Source of the DNA: an uncultured Acidobacteriaceae bacterium
Lineage (GTDB): Bacteria; Acidobacteriota; Terriglobia; Terriglobales; Acidobacteriaceae
Direction of reading: 5' to 3'
NCBI GenBank assembly: GCA_903828675.1
Contig: CAIKND010000036.1
Location: 62,001-126,000 of the forward strand
DNA length: 64,000 bases
The notes under the pieces were generated by a model. It saw only the letters and a program-made list of their open reading frames with translations. It was not told the origin of the DNA and searched no databases. The first letter of the stretch is position 1; each line of letters opens with the position of its first letter. A program made the position numbers and the translations under genes. Positions 54,907 through 63,029 of the stretch are shown in pieces.

Positions 54907-54934
54907 CGATCGGGAACGCTGGAGCGTTGGATCG
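54907..54934 (+). terminator. Hairpin after the TPR gene
   Basis: CGATC and AACGCT pair with AGCGTT and GATCG across a small internal loop, about 40 bases after the stop. The following AAAGAGCGC lacks a T-run, so termination is uncertain. Confidence 0.4.
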
Positions 54935-54956
54935 GAAAGAGCGCAAATCTTTTCCC

Positions 54957-54986
54957 TTGCAGATTTTTTTGAAATGCGCTTAATAT
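54957..54986 (+). promoter_or_regulatory. Candidate promoter of the small secreted protein gene at 55028
   Basis: TTGCAG (54957-54962), an 18-base AT-rich spacer and TAATAT (54981-54986) lie 41 bases before the ATG, suggesting independent transcription from the TPR gene. Confidence 0.5.
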
Positions 54987-55027
54987 AGTCACACTTTGGC
55001 GTAGAACCGCATTGGCGGAGGTCCCTT

Positions 55028-55489
55028 ATGCGGACTGTGGTTCCAATGGCAGTGATTCTGGCGTTGAGTATGGCATCGGGGCCGGTGTACGCCTCCGGAG
55101 TAGACAGCAAGCCCCTTGACCAACAAGGTATCGAAGCCCTGGAGACCCGAGCCAGCCAAGCGCAACCGCGCGAGCAGTGTTTTCTTTATGCAGAGCTAGT
55201 CCACCAGATGACCGAGCTCAGCGTGCGGCAATATGCCGCAGGCGATGTAGGGAAGGCCACAGAGATGCTCCGGCACATACAACTGCTGGCGCAGAAGATT
55301 CACTTGTCTATGGCCAACAACGACAAGCGCCTGAAGAACGCGGAGATTCTGCTTCGCCACACCGCCTTTCGCTTGACCGAGATGCTCCATGGCAGCAGTT
55401 CGGAGGACCGTCCCTTGCTGGAGCAGACTCTTGCGCAGGTAAACGAGGCCCAGACCGAGACCATGATGCAGGTCTTCCGCAACAAGTAG
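55028..55489 (+). CDS. Small secreted helical protein of unknown function
   Basis: 153 residues with a Sec signal peptide (MRTVVPMAVILALSMASG, cleavage near VYASG). The mature part is predicted mainly alpha-helical, rich in Gln, Glu, Leu and Ala, with one Cys (CFLYAELVHQ). I recognise no family. GGAGG lies eight bases before the ATG, and a promoter-like element precedes it, so it is very probably a real gene. The next gene on the strand also encodes a small secreted helical protein, which suggests a shared envelope role (inference). Confidence 0.7.
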   Translation: MRTVVPMAVILALSMASGPVYASGVDSKPLDQQGIEALETRASQAQPREQCFLYAELVHQMTELSVRQYAAGDVGKATEMLRHIQLLAQKIHLSMANNDKRLKNAEILLRHTAFRLTEMLHGSSSEDRPLLEQTLAQVNEAQTETMMQVFRNK

Positions 55490-55589
55490 GGGGACATACC
55501 GCGTACTGAAGGTCTTGCACGGCGCGGCTTGGCCCTTTCCCGCCCAGTGTGCCGTGTGTTTGAATAAGGGCGCCGGAGAGTGAAGGCCC

Positions 55590-56126
55590 ATGCGTCCAAT
55601 GCGTTGTTTTGCCGCATTTGTGATTTGCCTGCTGGTTCTGGCGCCCCTGCCGGCGCAAAAGCAGAAGCGCGAGCCGTTGACTGAGAAGGAGACGGAGCAG
55701 ATCGCCGAGGCCGGCATCGATCCCAATGCGCGCGTGGAACTCTATACAAAATTCATCAACGAGCATGCCGACTCGATCAAGAGCCTGAGCAGCCGAGCCC
55801 ATTCTGTGGCCCGCAGCAGCCGTCTGAACGATGTGCTTGAGGACTTTACGGCGTTGATGGACGAGCTTGGCACGAACCTGGATGTCTTCTCAGACCGCAA
55901 GGCAGATGTGCGCAAGAGCCTGAAGGCGCTGACCGAGGCCACTGCGCGCTGGCAAGGGATTCTGCGGTCGCTGCCCGGTGAACCCGGCTTCGACCTGGCC
56001 CGCAAAGAAGCCATCGAGAGCCACACGGAACTGGCAGATCAGGCAACACGCATGCTGAAGGAGCAGACCGACTATTTCAACCTGCACAAGGATGAGGCGG
56101 GACAGGACCGAGTGGAACCGAAGTGA
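55590..56126 (+). CDS. Small secreted helical protein of unknown function
   Basis: 178 residues with a signal peptide (MRPMRCFAAFVICLLVLAPL, cleavage near LPAQ). The mature protein is charged and helical, with heptad-like spacing in NDVLEDFTALMDELGTNLD and around DRKADVRKSLKALTEATAR, so a helical bundle or coiled coil is likely. No family was recognised. The ATG follows GGAGAGTGAAGGCCC. It is the third gene of a same-strand row of exported proteins. Just after the stop comes a GGGAATAG repeat tract. Confidence 0.68.
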   Translation: MRPMRCFAAFVICLLVLAPLPAQKQKREPLTEKETEQIAEAGIDPNARVELYTKFINEHADSIKSLSSRAHSVARSSRLNDVLEDFTALMDELGTNLDVFSDRKADVRKSLKALTEATARWQGILRSLPGEPGFDLARKEAIESHTELADQATRMLKEQTDYFNLHKDEAGQDRVEPK

Positions 56127-56127
56127 A

Positions 56128-56218
56128 GCAGGGAATAGGGAATAGGGAATAGAAAACCACGGCCTTGCGAACCATCTGACTTGCAACTCCTGTTCCCTGT
56201 TCCCTATTCCCTGCTCCC
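56128..56218. repeat. GGGAATAG repeat tract with inverted copy
   Basis: Three GGGAATAG units (56131-56152) are mirrored by TTCCCTGTTCCCTATTCCC at about 56192-56210, giving a long imperfect hairpin. Related units occur at 10602-10628. Confidence 0.6.
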
Positions 56219-56240
56219 TCGTGTGCTACCCTCCATCTTG

Positions 56241-56927
56241 GTGAGTGCTGATTTTGTACCGATTTTTGAGGCAGAGTACCGGGTGTTGCGTCCCAGGGCG
56301 CCGATGCCGCCAATCACGGTGCGTTTCCGCAGGTTTACCTCGCTGAACACTACCATCCGCCTTCGCGAGAGTCAGATTTTTGTGAGCCTCTCCGACCTGC
56401 TGGAAGGCGCGCCGGAAGCGGTGATTCACGCCATCGCACATATCCTGCTGGCCAAGCTCTACAAGAAACCCATCGACGCCGCAGAGAACCTTCGCTATAA
56501 ACGATTTGCATCGAGCGCGGCTGTCACCCGGCAAACTGAGTTGATTCGCCACGCCCGGGGGAGCAAGCGCTACTTTGGGCCCGAAGGCCGCTTCTATCAT
56601 CTCGAAGAAGTCTTCGACTCGTTGAATTTACGGTTCTTTGGTGGACTGCTGGGCAGGCCCGAGTTGACCTGGAGCGAGCATCACGCCAAGCGGTCTCTGG
56701 GCCACTACGACGCAGCCCACAACACCATTGTGGTGAGCCGGGTATTTGACCGGCCTTCGAGTCCACGCTACGCAATCGAATATCTGCTTTACCACGAGAT
56801 GCTGCACTTGAAGCATCCAGTGAAGATGCGCGGGGTGCGGCGCTGTGTTCACTCGCGGGAGTTCAAGGCAGAGGAGGCGCTGTTCCCGCGAATGGCCGAG
56901 GCGCTGGCGTTTATCAAGCGGCTGTAA
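56241..56927 (+). CDS. SprT/WSS1-like zinc metallopeptidase
   Basis: About 228 residues from GTG 56241. The frame continues upstream to 56181, but those codons lie inside the inverted GGGAATAG repeat. The zinc-peptidase motif HEMLH is at 185-189, preceded by AIEYLLY, with a further His in CVHSREF (204) as a likely third ligand. RFFGGLLGRPELTWSE (131-146) is typical of SprT-like domains. Relatives include DNA-protein-crosslink proteases and uncharacterised bacterial proteins, so the substrate is open. No signal peptide remains with this start; it would act in the cytoplasm. No convincing ribosome site precedes it, so the start is uncertain. Confidence 0.72.
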   Translation: MSADFVPIFEAEYRVLRPRAPMPPITVRFRRFTSLNTTIRLRESQIFVSLSDLLEGAPEAVIHAIAHILLAKLYKKPIDAAENLRYKRFASSAAVTRQTELIRHARGSKRYFGPEGRFYHLEEVFDSLNLRFFGGLLGRPELTWSEHHAKRSLGHYDAAHNTIVVSRVFDRPSSPRYAIEYLLYHEMLHLKHPVKMRGVRRCVHSREFKAEEALFPRMAEALAFIKRL

Positions 56928-56934
56928 TCCGCAG

Positions 56935-58863
56935 CTACGTCAGCCGTGCGAATCGTCGTGATGACTCAGGAAAATCGATTCCTGTAACAAACCAGGCTAC
57001 GGCTCCACACCCGGCCGCGATTGCGAACGAGCTGATGTTGAAGTTGAATTCATGCGGCATCGGAGGCGCTTTTGCCGCTGTCACCGCAGCTCCGGCCACA
57101 ACCGTAAGAATTGCGATCCACTGGTAGAGACGAAGTCCATAGAGAGTCCTGGTCTGCGGCTCGCCGCGGTATGCCTCCTCGACAAAGCGGCCTGTGCCTG
57201 AGAGCAGCAAGTAGATTCCGGCAATCAGGGTGGCGGACATGTGCAATTGGAGCAATCGGTAAAGCGCTAAACCGATCCAGGCATTCCACAGAATCGAATA
57301 GACGGGCGTGGCATGGATCGTCACACCCGCGAGGTGGGCAAGACGGCAGACCCTGGAGCGGGGGTGGGAGTAGCGGATTCCCTCGGCGGTCTCCGTGGCG
57401 CGTCCGTGGCAGCAGCCCTGCACCAGGCAGCGAAGCCTGCCGAGCCCCTGAATCCAGGGTGCCGCGGTGCAAATGGCCGCAAGGGAAAACCATAGGTTAA
57501 CGCCCTGGAACAAGGCCGGAATGGCCCCAATTATGGCTCCGGCCATGCCTCCATAGAACCCCATTGGCCGCAGAAGCGCGGGAGAGCCTTCAACCCATTG
57601 CGCCCAGAACGCCGCCCCAACAATAGAGCAGAGAAAGATGCAGGCGGTCACCCATTCATGGCCGGGCCCTAGCAATGCGTCGATCAGCAACATACCGACA
57701 AAGGAGGCTGCGGCGGCGTATCCACCGTGATTGATGATTCGGACCGCGCCGATTCTCCACTCTTTCCATGAGTTCGCAATCCGCTCGGCATAGCCAAGGG
57801 TTGCAGTCCAGATTCTCCCCATGTTGACGACCAGAGCAAACGCGATAGCCCCAGCCAGCACGTCGAGAATGGAATGCATCCCGGTTGTGACACAAGAGAC
57901 TGCGACCAGCGCGGCCCATCCGTACCAGAGAATTCGCCGCCAATGCCCACCTTCACCCAGAGCCAGGGCGGCAATCAACGCCCATACAACATGAAACGAT
58001 GGAAACGCTCCAACGCCCGAATAGGATGTGCGCTCGCAAAGCAGCAGGCTGCCAGCCACGGTTTCAGGAGTAAACGGTCGTGGTGGAACGAAGAACGGCA
58101 GAAGCAGGTAGAGCGGAAAGAGAAACAGGATCGCAGTAAGGCCGAGCCTGGCAAACCTGCGCAATCCATTTTCAGTTTGAACAAGCAAGGGCACAAGTAG
58201 CACGACGAGGTAGGTGCTTGCGTAGGGAAGCTCCGTCCACTCCAGAACCGGCAAATGCGCCTCAAACGGCATGTAGGTCGTAACTGCATCGACAGGCTTG
58301 CCGAGCAGCATTATCGCACCGAACGCCATCAGCCACGGCAGCAGGACTGTGAAGTAGACACTGAAGCGATGCAAGGCGGATGGAGAGGAAGAGGGGTCGA
58401 GAGCCTGCCATGAAGACCCAGCGCGACTGCCAAAGCGTTCGCGAAGATCGGGCAGTTCATAGCCAAGAACAAGCGCAGCGCTGGCCAAGGCGACACTGGG
58501 CGTCACGAGCCATAGCCCACTGGCCGAACCGAAGAAGATGGAGACGCCGCCGCAGGCGACAACGAAACCGCTATAGATTGGATGCGGAATGAGTCCATAG
58601 ACGCCCTGCTGAACGAATCTAGGCGGAGGGAACGCGTTCATGGGCAGCCCGCCGCCGTAAATCCAGAGCGACATCATGCCGAACAAGGAGATCACCACGC
58701 CAATTGCGGCCAGTACGGTTCCCCAGAGAATTGAATGAGGAGCCGCGAGGTGGATCGCACCCGCCGTGGAGTTGGCCCAGAGCACGAGTGCGGCAGGCAC
58801 CACAGCCACGAAAACAAGCCCATACAGTAACTTCGGCAAAGAGGATCGGATTAAAGTTTCCAC
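56935..58863 (-). CDS. Triple membrane fusion: ICMT-like, PAP2-type phosphatase and Lgt-like domains
   Basis: A 642-residue polytopic protein with three recognisable parts. Residues 1-150 resemble isoprenylcysteine carboxyl/phospholipid methyltransferases (GVYGLIPHPIYSGFVV, 87-102). Residues about 165-365 look like a PAP2/Aur1-type phosphatase, with FPSFHVVWAL (287-296) and GMHSILD (328-334, His 330 and Asp 334); the Arg usual in motif three is absent. Residues about 375-600 resemble prolipoprotein diacylglyceryl transferase: GLGRLRCLVQGCCHG (473-487), IHATPVY (516-522) and GTGRFVEEAYRG (556-567) line up with GRIGCFLSGDGCYG, VHPTPLY and ARFLVEFVRR of the lgt gene at 61431. This suggests lipid or isoprenoid modification at the inner membrane. 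It overlaps the preceding gene by 13 bases, so the two are translationally coupled. Confidence 0.7.
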   Translation of the reverse strand: METLIRSSLPKLLYGLVFVAVVPAALVLWANSTAGAIHLAAPHSILWGTVLAAIGVVISLFGMMSLWIYGGGLPMNAFPPPRFVQQGVYGLIPHPIYSGFVVACGGVSIFFGSASGLWLVTPSVALASAALVLGYELPDLRERFGSRAGSSWQALDPSSSPSALHRFSVYFTVLLPWLMAFGAIMLLGKPVDAVTTYMPFEAHLPVLEWTELPYASTYLVVLLVPLLVQTENGLRRFARLGLTAILFLFPLYLLLPFFVPPRPFTPETVAGSLLLCERTSYSGVGAFPSFHVVWALIAALALGEGGHWRRILWYGWAALVAVSCVTTGMHSILDVLAGAIAFALVVNMGRIWTATLGYAERIANSWKEWRIGAVRIINHGGYAAAASFVGMLLIDALLGPGHEWVTACIFLCSIVGAAFWAQWVEGSPALLRPMGFYGGMAGAIIGAIPALFQGVNLWFSLAAICTAAPWIQGLGRLRCLVQGCCHGRATETAEGIRYSHPRSRVCRLAHLAGVTIHATPVYSILWNAWIGLALYRLLQLHMSATLIAGIYLLLSGTGRFVEEAYRGEPQTRTLYGLRLYQWIAILTVVAGAAVTAAKAPPMPHEFNFNISSFAIAAGCGAVAWFVTGIDFPESSRRFARLT

Positions 58864-59630
58864 TGGACTACCTCATGAATCACCCAGCCGGTACTAACTC
58901 GATCCGGCGCAGTCAGGACGCCGCGGCTTCGCCACTTGCGCTCCTCGGCGTTGAAAAGAGAGGAAGGAAAGAGCTTGCCGAGTGCCGGCGCTCCAGGCAG
59001 GATTGTAGACCGCAAGCGTCCGGATCGCAGCGGAAGGCCGGGCTCGATGCCGAGAGTCGCATTTGGAGCGATAACTTCCGATTCTGAGACCGTCTGCGGC
59101 TCGCACTCTTCGCCATTGAGAATGGCGAAGCTGGTGTTGAAGGAGCCTTTCCATTCAACCCAGGCAAGCGAATCCTGAGGCGAAACGAAACGTCCCCAAC
59201 GCAACTGACGCATCGGCAATTGCCACGGCGGAATTGTTACGGTAAGGCACTCCGCATAGCCGAGACCGCTCAACTCGCGATCGCCGACGCGAAGATGCAC
59301 CCGAGACCTGGGCTGCAGGCAGTTCCAGTGAATACGCCCGGAATCCTGCTCAAAGACGGTGTGCTCAACTGGTGGGGCGTCCGCCTCCCAGAGACCGGAA
59401 ACGCCCAGTTTCGGCAGGTCCGCTGAGATACATCCGCCGTCGAAAGTGAGCTTGTGGTGCGAGATTGACGTTCTAGTGCCGATCAACTCGTCATCGCCGG
59501 TAAGTACACTGCTCAGGGTCGCGTGAACTCCATGCCAGCGCAGGTCAGCGCAATAAACGATGGCCACGCCGCCTGCTTCGGTAACGCAGTCCATGTACCA
59601 CTTGACCAACGAGAACGCGCTCGCTTGCAC
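58851..59630 (-). CDS. Lipocalin-like protein, possibly CrtC/AttH-related
   Basis: A 259-residue protein starting at GTG 59630. It is beta-rich with repeated short strands. Segments such as FSLVKWYMDCVTEAGGVAIVY, RLRWGRFVSPQDSLAWVEWKG and RGVLTAPDRVSTGWVIHEVVQW recall the double-lipocalin fold of hydroxyneurosporene synthase (CrtC) and AttH-like proteins, which bind isoprenoid or other hydrophobic ligands. I am not certain of the family. No signal peptide is clear. Its 3' end overlaps the start of the ICMT-PAP2-Lgt-like fusion gene by 13 bases, so the two products probably act together on a lipid. A good promoter lies about 60 bases upstream. Confidence 0.5.
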   Translation of the reverse strand: MQASAFSLVKWYMDCVTEAGGVAIVYCADLRWHGVHATLSSVLTGDDELIGTRTSISHHKLTFDGGCISADLPKLGVSGLWEADAPPVEHTVFEQDSGRIHWNCLQPRSRVHLRVGDRELSGLGYAECLTVTIPPWQLPMRQLRWGRFVSPQDSLAWVEWKGSFNTSFAILNGEECEPQTVSESEVIAPNATLGIEPGLPLRSGRLRSTILPGAPALGKLFPSSLFNAEERKWRSRGVLTAPDRVSTGWVIHEVVQWKL

Positions 59631-59688
59631 CAGCTGTCAGGCCCCTTTCCAGGCTGTAACTTGAAGACGGCTTCGATTGGGAGCCCCG

Positions 59689-59718
59689 ATTATAAGCCCC
59701 GCTGGCCGCCGGGGTCGA
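59689..59718 (-). promoter_or_regulatory. Candidate promoter of the lipocalin/fusion operon
   Basis: On the minus strand TCGACC (59718-59713), an 18-base spacer and a perfect TATAAT (59694-59689) lie about 58 bases before GTG 59630. The rest of the 324-base gap to the divergent gene holds no gene. Confidence 0.5.
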
Positions 59719-59954
59719 CGAGTGCCGCTACATTAATTCTCGCCAGTTCAAGGATGCATTCGGGCCTTTCGTAACCGGCCCAGGCGCTTGCGTTTATCGG
59801 GCGACTGCGGCTTGGTGGAATGTGGCGGCCTTACTACTTGCAAATCCGCCATGCTACACTTCACGCGCGTCAACATCTGCCGCTTTCCACGCATGAATTC
59901 AGCTCAAGTACGCATGGGAGTGGCGCGCATGCAAGAGAGAGATTGGAGATAAGG

Positions 59955-61382
59955 ATGAAAAAGCTGCTGCCTGGATCAGGTGCCCCTTCCACCTTCACAC
60001 GGCGAGATTTTATGAAAACGGCCGGAGCTGTGGCCCTGCTGCCCGGCGGCATTTGGGCACGCACAGGCCGCGCGGCCGCTTCTAACCGGATCACGCTTGG
60101 GGTAATCGGGTGGGGCATGATGGGGCCCGCGAATACCAAGGTATTTCTGCAGCAGGATGATTGCCAGGTGGTTGCGGCTTGCGATCTGGACAAGAACCAC
60201 CTACAGGCAGCCGTGGACACCGTGAACAAGCGCTACGGAAACACGGATTGCAAGGCCTATCACGACTACCGCGAGCTACTTGCGCGCGACGACATCGACG
60301 CTGTCATGATTGCGGTGCCGGACCACTGGCACGCGATTGTAGCGACTGAAGCCGCTAACCGGAAGAAGCATATCTACGGCGAGAAGCCCCTTGCGCGCAC
60401 GGTTGCGGAGCAGCAGGCCATCGTCAATGCCGTCCAGAAGAACGGCATTACCTGGCAGACCGGTTCCTGGCAGCGCTCGTTGCCCAACTTTCACAGGGGA
60501 GCGGAGATTGTTCGCAACGGGCTGATCGGGAATGTTGTACGGGTTGAGGTTGGACTGCCCGGGGGCCATCATGATTTCCCCGGCACCGTGCCCGCTTTTA
60601 TGCAGAGACTCTCGTCGCTGCCGAACAAGTTCGACAGCCCAGCTCAGATCGTTCCGGGAACCCCTGCCTGGGATCTGGCCGTCACCGAACCTCCATCGCA
60701 CCTGGACTACGAAAGGTGGATCGGTCCGTCGAAGATGGAGCCTCATATCGACGTGAGGGTTTATCAGAACTGGCGCTGGAACTACAACACCGGCGGAGGT
60801 CAGCTTTTGGACTGGATAGGCCACCACGGCGACATCGCGCATTGGGGCCTTGGCTTCGATCTGACCGGCCCGTCTGAAATTGAAGGAATCGGCGAGTTTC
60901 CAGCGGCAAACGCCATTTGGAATACGGCGACGAAATACAAGATCGAGTGCAAGTATCGCAAAGAGATCACTCACTACTCGAACGATGTTGGAATCACGAT
61001 TGCGGGCGGATACCCTGAAATCCCAATGGGAACAAAATGGATCGGGACCGAAGGCTGGGTTTGGGTAGATCGCGGCGGTCTCGACGCTTCCAATCCCGAG
61101 TGGATAAAGGGCGATTCCCTTCCCGAAGGACAGCGCAAGGTGAAGCTGTACGAGTCACCGGAGCACCGGCGCAATTTTCTCGACTGCATCAAGTCGCGCA
61201 AGCCGACCATTGCGCCCGTCGAAACGGCGCATCACTCGACTCTACCCGGCCATCTGGGTTTGATTTCAATGCTGGTGGGGCGGAAGATCCAATGGGATGT
61301 GGCCGAGGAGAAGATCAAGGGTGACAGCGAAGCTACGGCGCTTCTGTCGCGCCCGTATCGCGCTCCTTTTAAGCTGGCCTGA
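59955..61382 (+). CDS. Tat-exported Gfo/Idh/MocA-family oxidoreductase
   Basis: About 475 residues from ATG 59955, preceded by TGGAGATAAGG; the longer frame from 59820 lacks support. The signal FTRRDFMKTAGAVALLPGG is twin-arginine, consistent with export carrying a bound cofactor. LGVIGWGMMGPANTKVF is the dinucleotide-binding motif. VPDHWHAI and GEKPLARTVAEQQ follow, with Glu-Lys-Pro catalytic. GGGQLLDWIGHHGDIAHWGL is the C-terminal domain. Exported members of this family are numerous in Acidobacteriota and Planctomycetota, some acting as glycosidases with NAD as cofactor. Substrate unknown. It ends at a bidirectional terminator. Confidence 0.82.
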   Translation: MKKLLPGSGAPSTFTRRDFMKTAGAVALLPGGIWARTGRAAASNRITLGVIGWGMMGPANTKVFLQQDDCQVVAACDLDKNHLQAAVDTVNKRYGNTDCKAYHDYRELLARDDIDAVMIAVPDHWHAIVATEAANRKKHIYGEKPLARTVAEQQAIVNAVQKNGITWQTGSWQRSLPNFHRGAEIVRNGLIGNVVRVEVGLPGGHHDFPGTVPAFMQRLSSLPNKFDSPAQIVPGTPAWDLAVTEPPSHLDYERWIGPSKMEPHIDVRVYQNWRWNYNTGGGQLLDWIGHHGDIAHWGLGFDLTGPSEIEGIGEFPAANAIWNTATKYKIECKYRKEITHYSNDVGITIAGGYPEIPMGTKWIGTEGWVWVDRGGLDASNPEWIKGDSLPEGQRKVKLYESPEHRRNFLDCIKSRKPTIAPVETAHHSTLPGHLGLISMLVGRKIQWDVAEEKIKGDSEATALLSRPYRAPFKLA

Positions 61383-61394
61383 GGCGCACACGTG

Positions 61395-61444
61395 AAAAAA
61401 GCCAGCTCGATTTCGTTCAAGGGAGCGGAATCAGGCTGGCTTTT
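61395..61444. terminator. Bidirectional terminator between convergent oxidoreductase and lgt
   Basis: AAAAAAGCCAGC (61395-61406) and GCTGGCTTTT (61435-61444) give a stem with a T-run on whichever strand is read. Partly complementary inner sequences extend the stem. It overlaps the lgt stop codon. Confidence 0.82.
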
Positions 61445-62213
61445 CTACTGCGGCCGCTGCTTCTTCCGGAGCAATCGCGGGCCTTGTTGCAGCCCAACAA
61501 ATGAGAACGATCCCGGCAAGCACAGAGCCGGCGCTGGCTAGTTGCGCATTCGACAAGTCCCATAGAACCTTGGGGTTACGACGTACAAATTCAACTAAAA
61601 AGCGAGCAATGCCGCTCAAGACCAGGTATTGCCCTACGATTGCGCCTGTCGCGTACGGTTTTGATCCGCGCCACCACAGCCACAATCCGATGAGCAAACC
61701 GGCGGCAAGTTCATACAACGGTGTAGGATGCACGCGGACCAGGGTAGGCTCTATGCCGTTGGGAAAGCTCATTCCCCAAGGCAGTGAGGTGGGTAATCCA
61801 TAGCATCCGTCCCCGGAGAGAAAACAGCCGATGCGGCCGATTCCATAGCCAATGGCAGCGGCAGGAGCCGCGAGGTCAAGAGTGCGAAGAGCGCCTATCT
61901 TGGCCCACAAGCCCTGAATTACCAGCGCGGATATGCCGAAGACGAGACCACCAAACCAGGCGAACCCGGCCGTATCCCACAAAACCCGCCAGCCTTCTTC
62001 GCGAAACTCGATGGGGGTGTCGATCACATGCCAGAGCTTGGCGCCCACAATGCCAGCAACCACAGCGATGGCCACCATGCCCACCGCGTCCGCACTGATG
62101 CGCGCGCGGCGGAAATTACGGTCCATCAAGAAGGCGGCCGCAACGGCGGCAAGCCACAGCATCAGCCCGAAGGTGGGCACGCTAAGTCTTGCAATATGCA
62201 GAAAAGGCAACAT
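61431..62213 (-). CDS. lgt: Prolipoprotein diacylglyceryl transferase
   Basis: A 260-residue inner-membrane enzyme with about seven hydrophobic helices. IGYGIGRIGCFLSGDGCYG (121-139, catalytic-region Arg 127), VHPTPLYE (161-168) and SGIARFLVEFVRRNP are the family signatures. It attaches diacylglycerol from phosphatidylglycerol to the lipobox Cys of prolipoproteins, the first step of lipoprotein maturation. The short C-terminal tail is Ala/Glu-rich. With this complete gene present, the Lgt-like domain of the fusion protein at 56935 is likely to have another substrate. Confidence 0.93.
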   Translation of the reverse strand: MLPFLHIARLSVPTFGLMLWLAAVAAAFLMDRNFRRARISADAVGMVAIAVVAGIVGAKLWHVIDTPIEFREEGWRVLWDTAGFAWFGGLVFGISALVIQGLWAKIGALRTLDLAAPAAAIGYGIGRIGCFLSGDGCYGLPTSLPWGMSFPNGIEPTLVRVHPTPLYELAAGLLIGLWLWWRGSKPYATGAIVGQYLVLSGIARFLVEFVRRNPKVLWDLSNAQLASAGSVLAGIVLICWAATRPAIAPEEAAAAVEKPA

Positions 62214-62331
62214 GTCTCTCTAAGTATAGACGCGCCGGAATATGGCACGGCTAAACGTGAAAACGGCATGCCAAAGAACCCTCCCTGATTTGCACATACG
62301 CTTTTGCGCCGATTCGAGCGATACTGGGTGT

Positions 62332-62877
62332 ATGGCTACCACGATTTACCAAGGTCTTGAAGTGCTCTACACACGCCAGCAGATTGCCGAGCGCGTCGCC
62401 GAAATGGGCACCCAGATCACCATTGACCTGAAGGGCGAAAAGCTGGTCATGATTGGTGTACTGAAAGGCGCGGCGCCGTTTCTGGCCGACCTTTCCAGAG
62501 CAATCCAAGCCGACGCGACCTTCGACTTTGTCGCCACGTCCAGCTACGGAAAAGAGCAGCGCTCCTCTGGCGCGGTGAAGCTCATCAAGGATCTCGACCA
62601 CTCGATCGAGGGGAAGAACGTGCTGGTGGTCGAGGACATACTCGATACCGGCCTTACGCTCTCGTACCTGCGCAAGCTCTTCCTTCAGCAGCGGCCCAAG
62701 AGCCTGCGCATCGCCACTTTGCTCGATAAGCCTTCGCGGCGCATCGAGAAGATCGAGGCTGATTACGTGGGCTTCTCCATTCCCAACCTGTTCGTCATAG
62801 GCTACGGAATGGACTACGCCGAGCGCTACCGGAACCTGCCCGACATCTGCATCATGCCTCCGGGACATCCTGAGTAA
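62332..62877 (+). CDS. hpt: Hypoxanthine phosphoribosyltransferase
   Basis: 181 residues from ATG 62332; the frame is open further upstream, but this start matches the family N-terminus and length. VLVVEDILDTGLTL (about 102-115) is the PRPP-binding loop. MIGVLKGAAPFLADLSR (about 43-59) is the conserved loop I region. It salvages hypoxanthine (and guanine) to IMP or GMP with PRPP in the cytoplasm. Deoxyribose-phosphate aldolase follows 152 bases later on the same strand, a sensible nucleoside-salvage pair, though I see no evidence that they share a transcript. Confidence 0.93.
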   Translation: MATTIYQGLEVLYTRQQIAERVAEMGTQITIDLKGEKLVMIGVLKGAAPFLADLSRAIQADATFDFVATSSYGKEQRSSGAVKLIKDLDHSIEGKNVLVVEDILDTGLTLSYLRKLFLQQRPKSLRIATLLDKPSRRIEKIEADYVGFSIPNLFVIGYGMDYAERYRNLPDICIMPPGHPE

Positions 62878-63029
62878 TGCCGACGCTGTTGGCGATTGGT
62901 TACTCTGTTCAGTCCACTCGCGTACCTACATTTGGTTCGGGAGTCTAGGAAGCACTATACTCATCTTCCGGAGATTACCCGGCAAGGCAGCCGTTGCGAA
63001 CGGCGATCCTCGGGCAAGGAGCAGGAACC

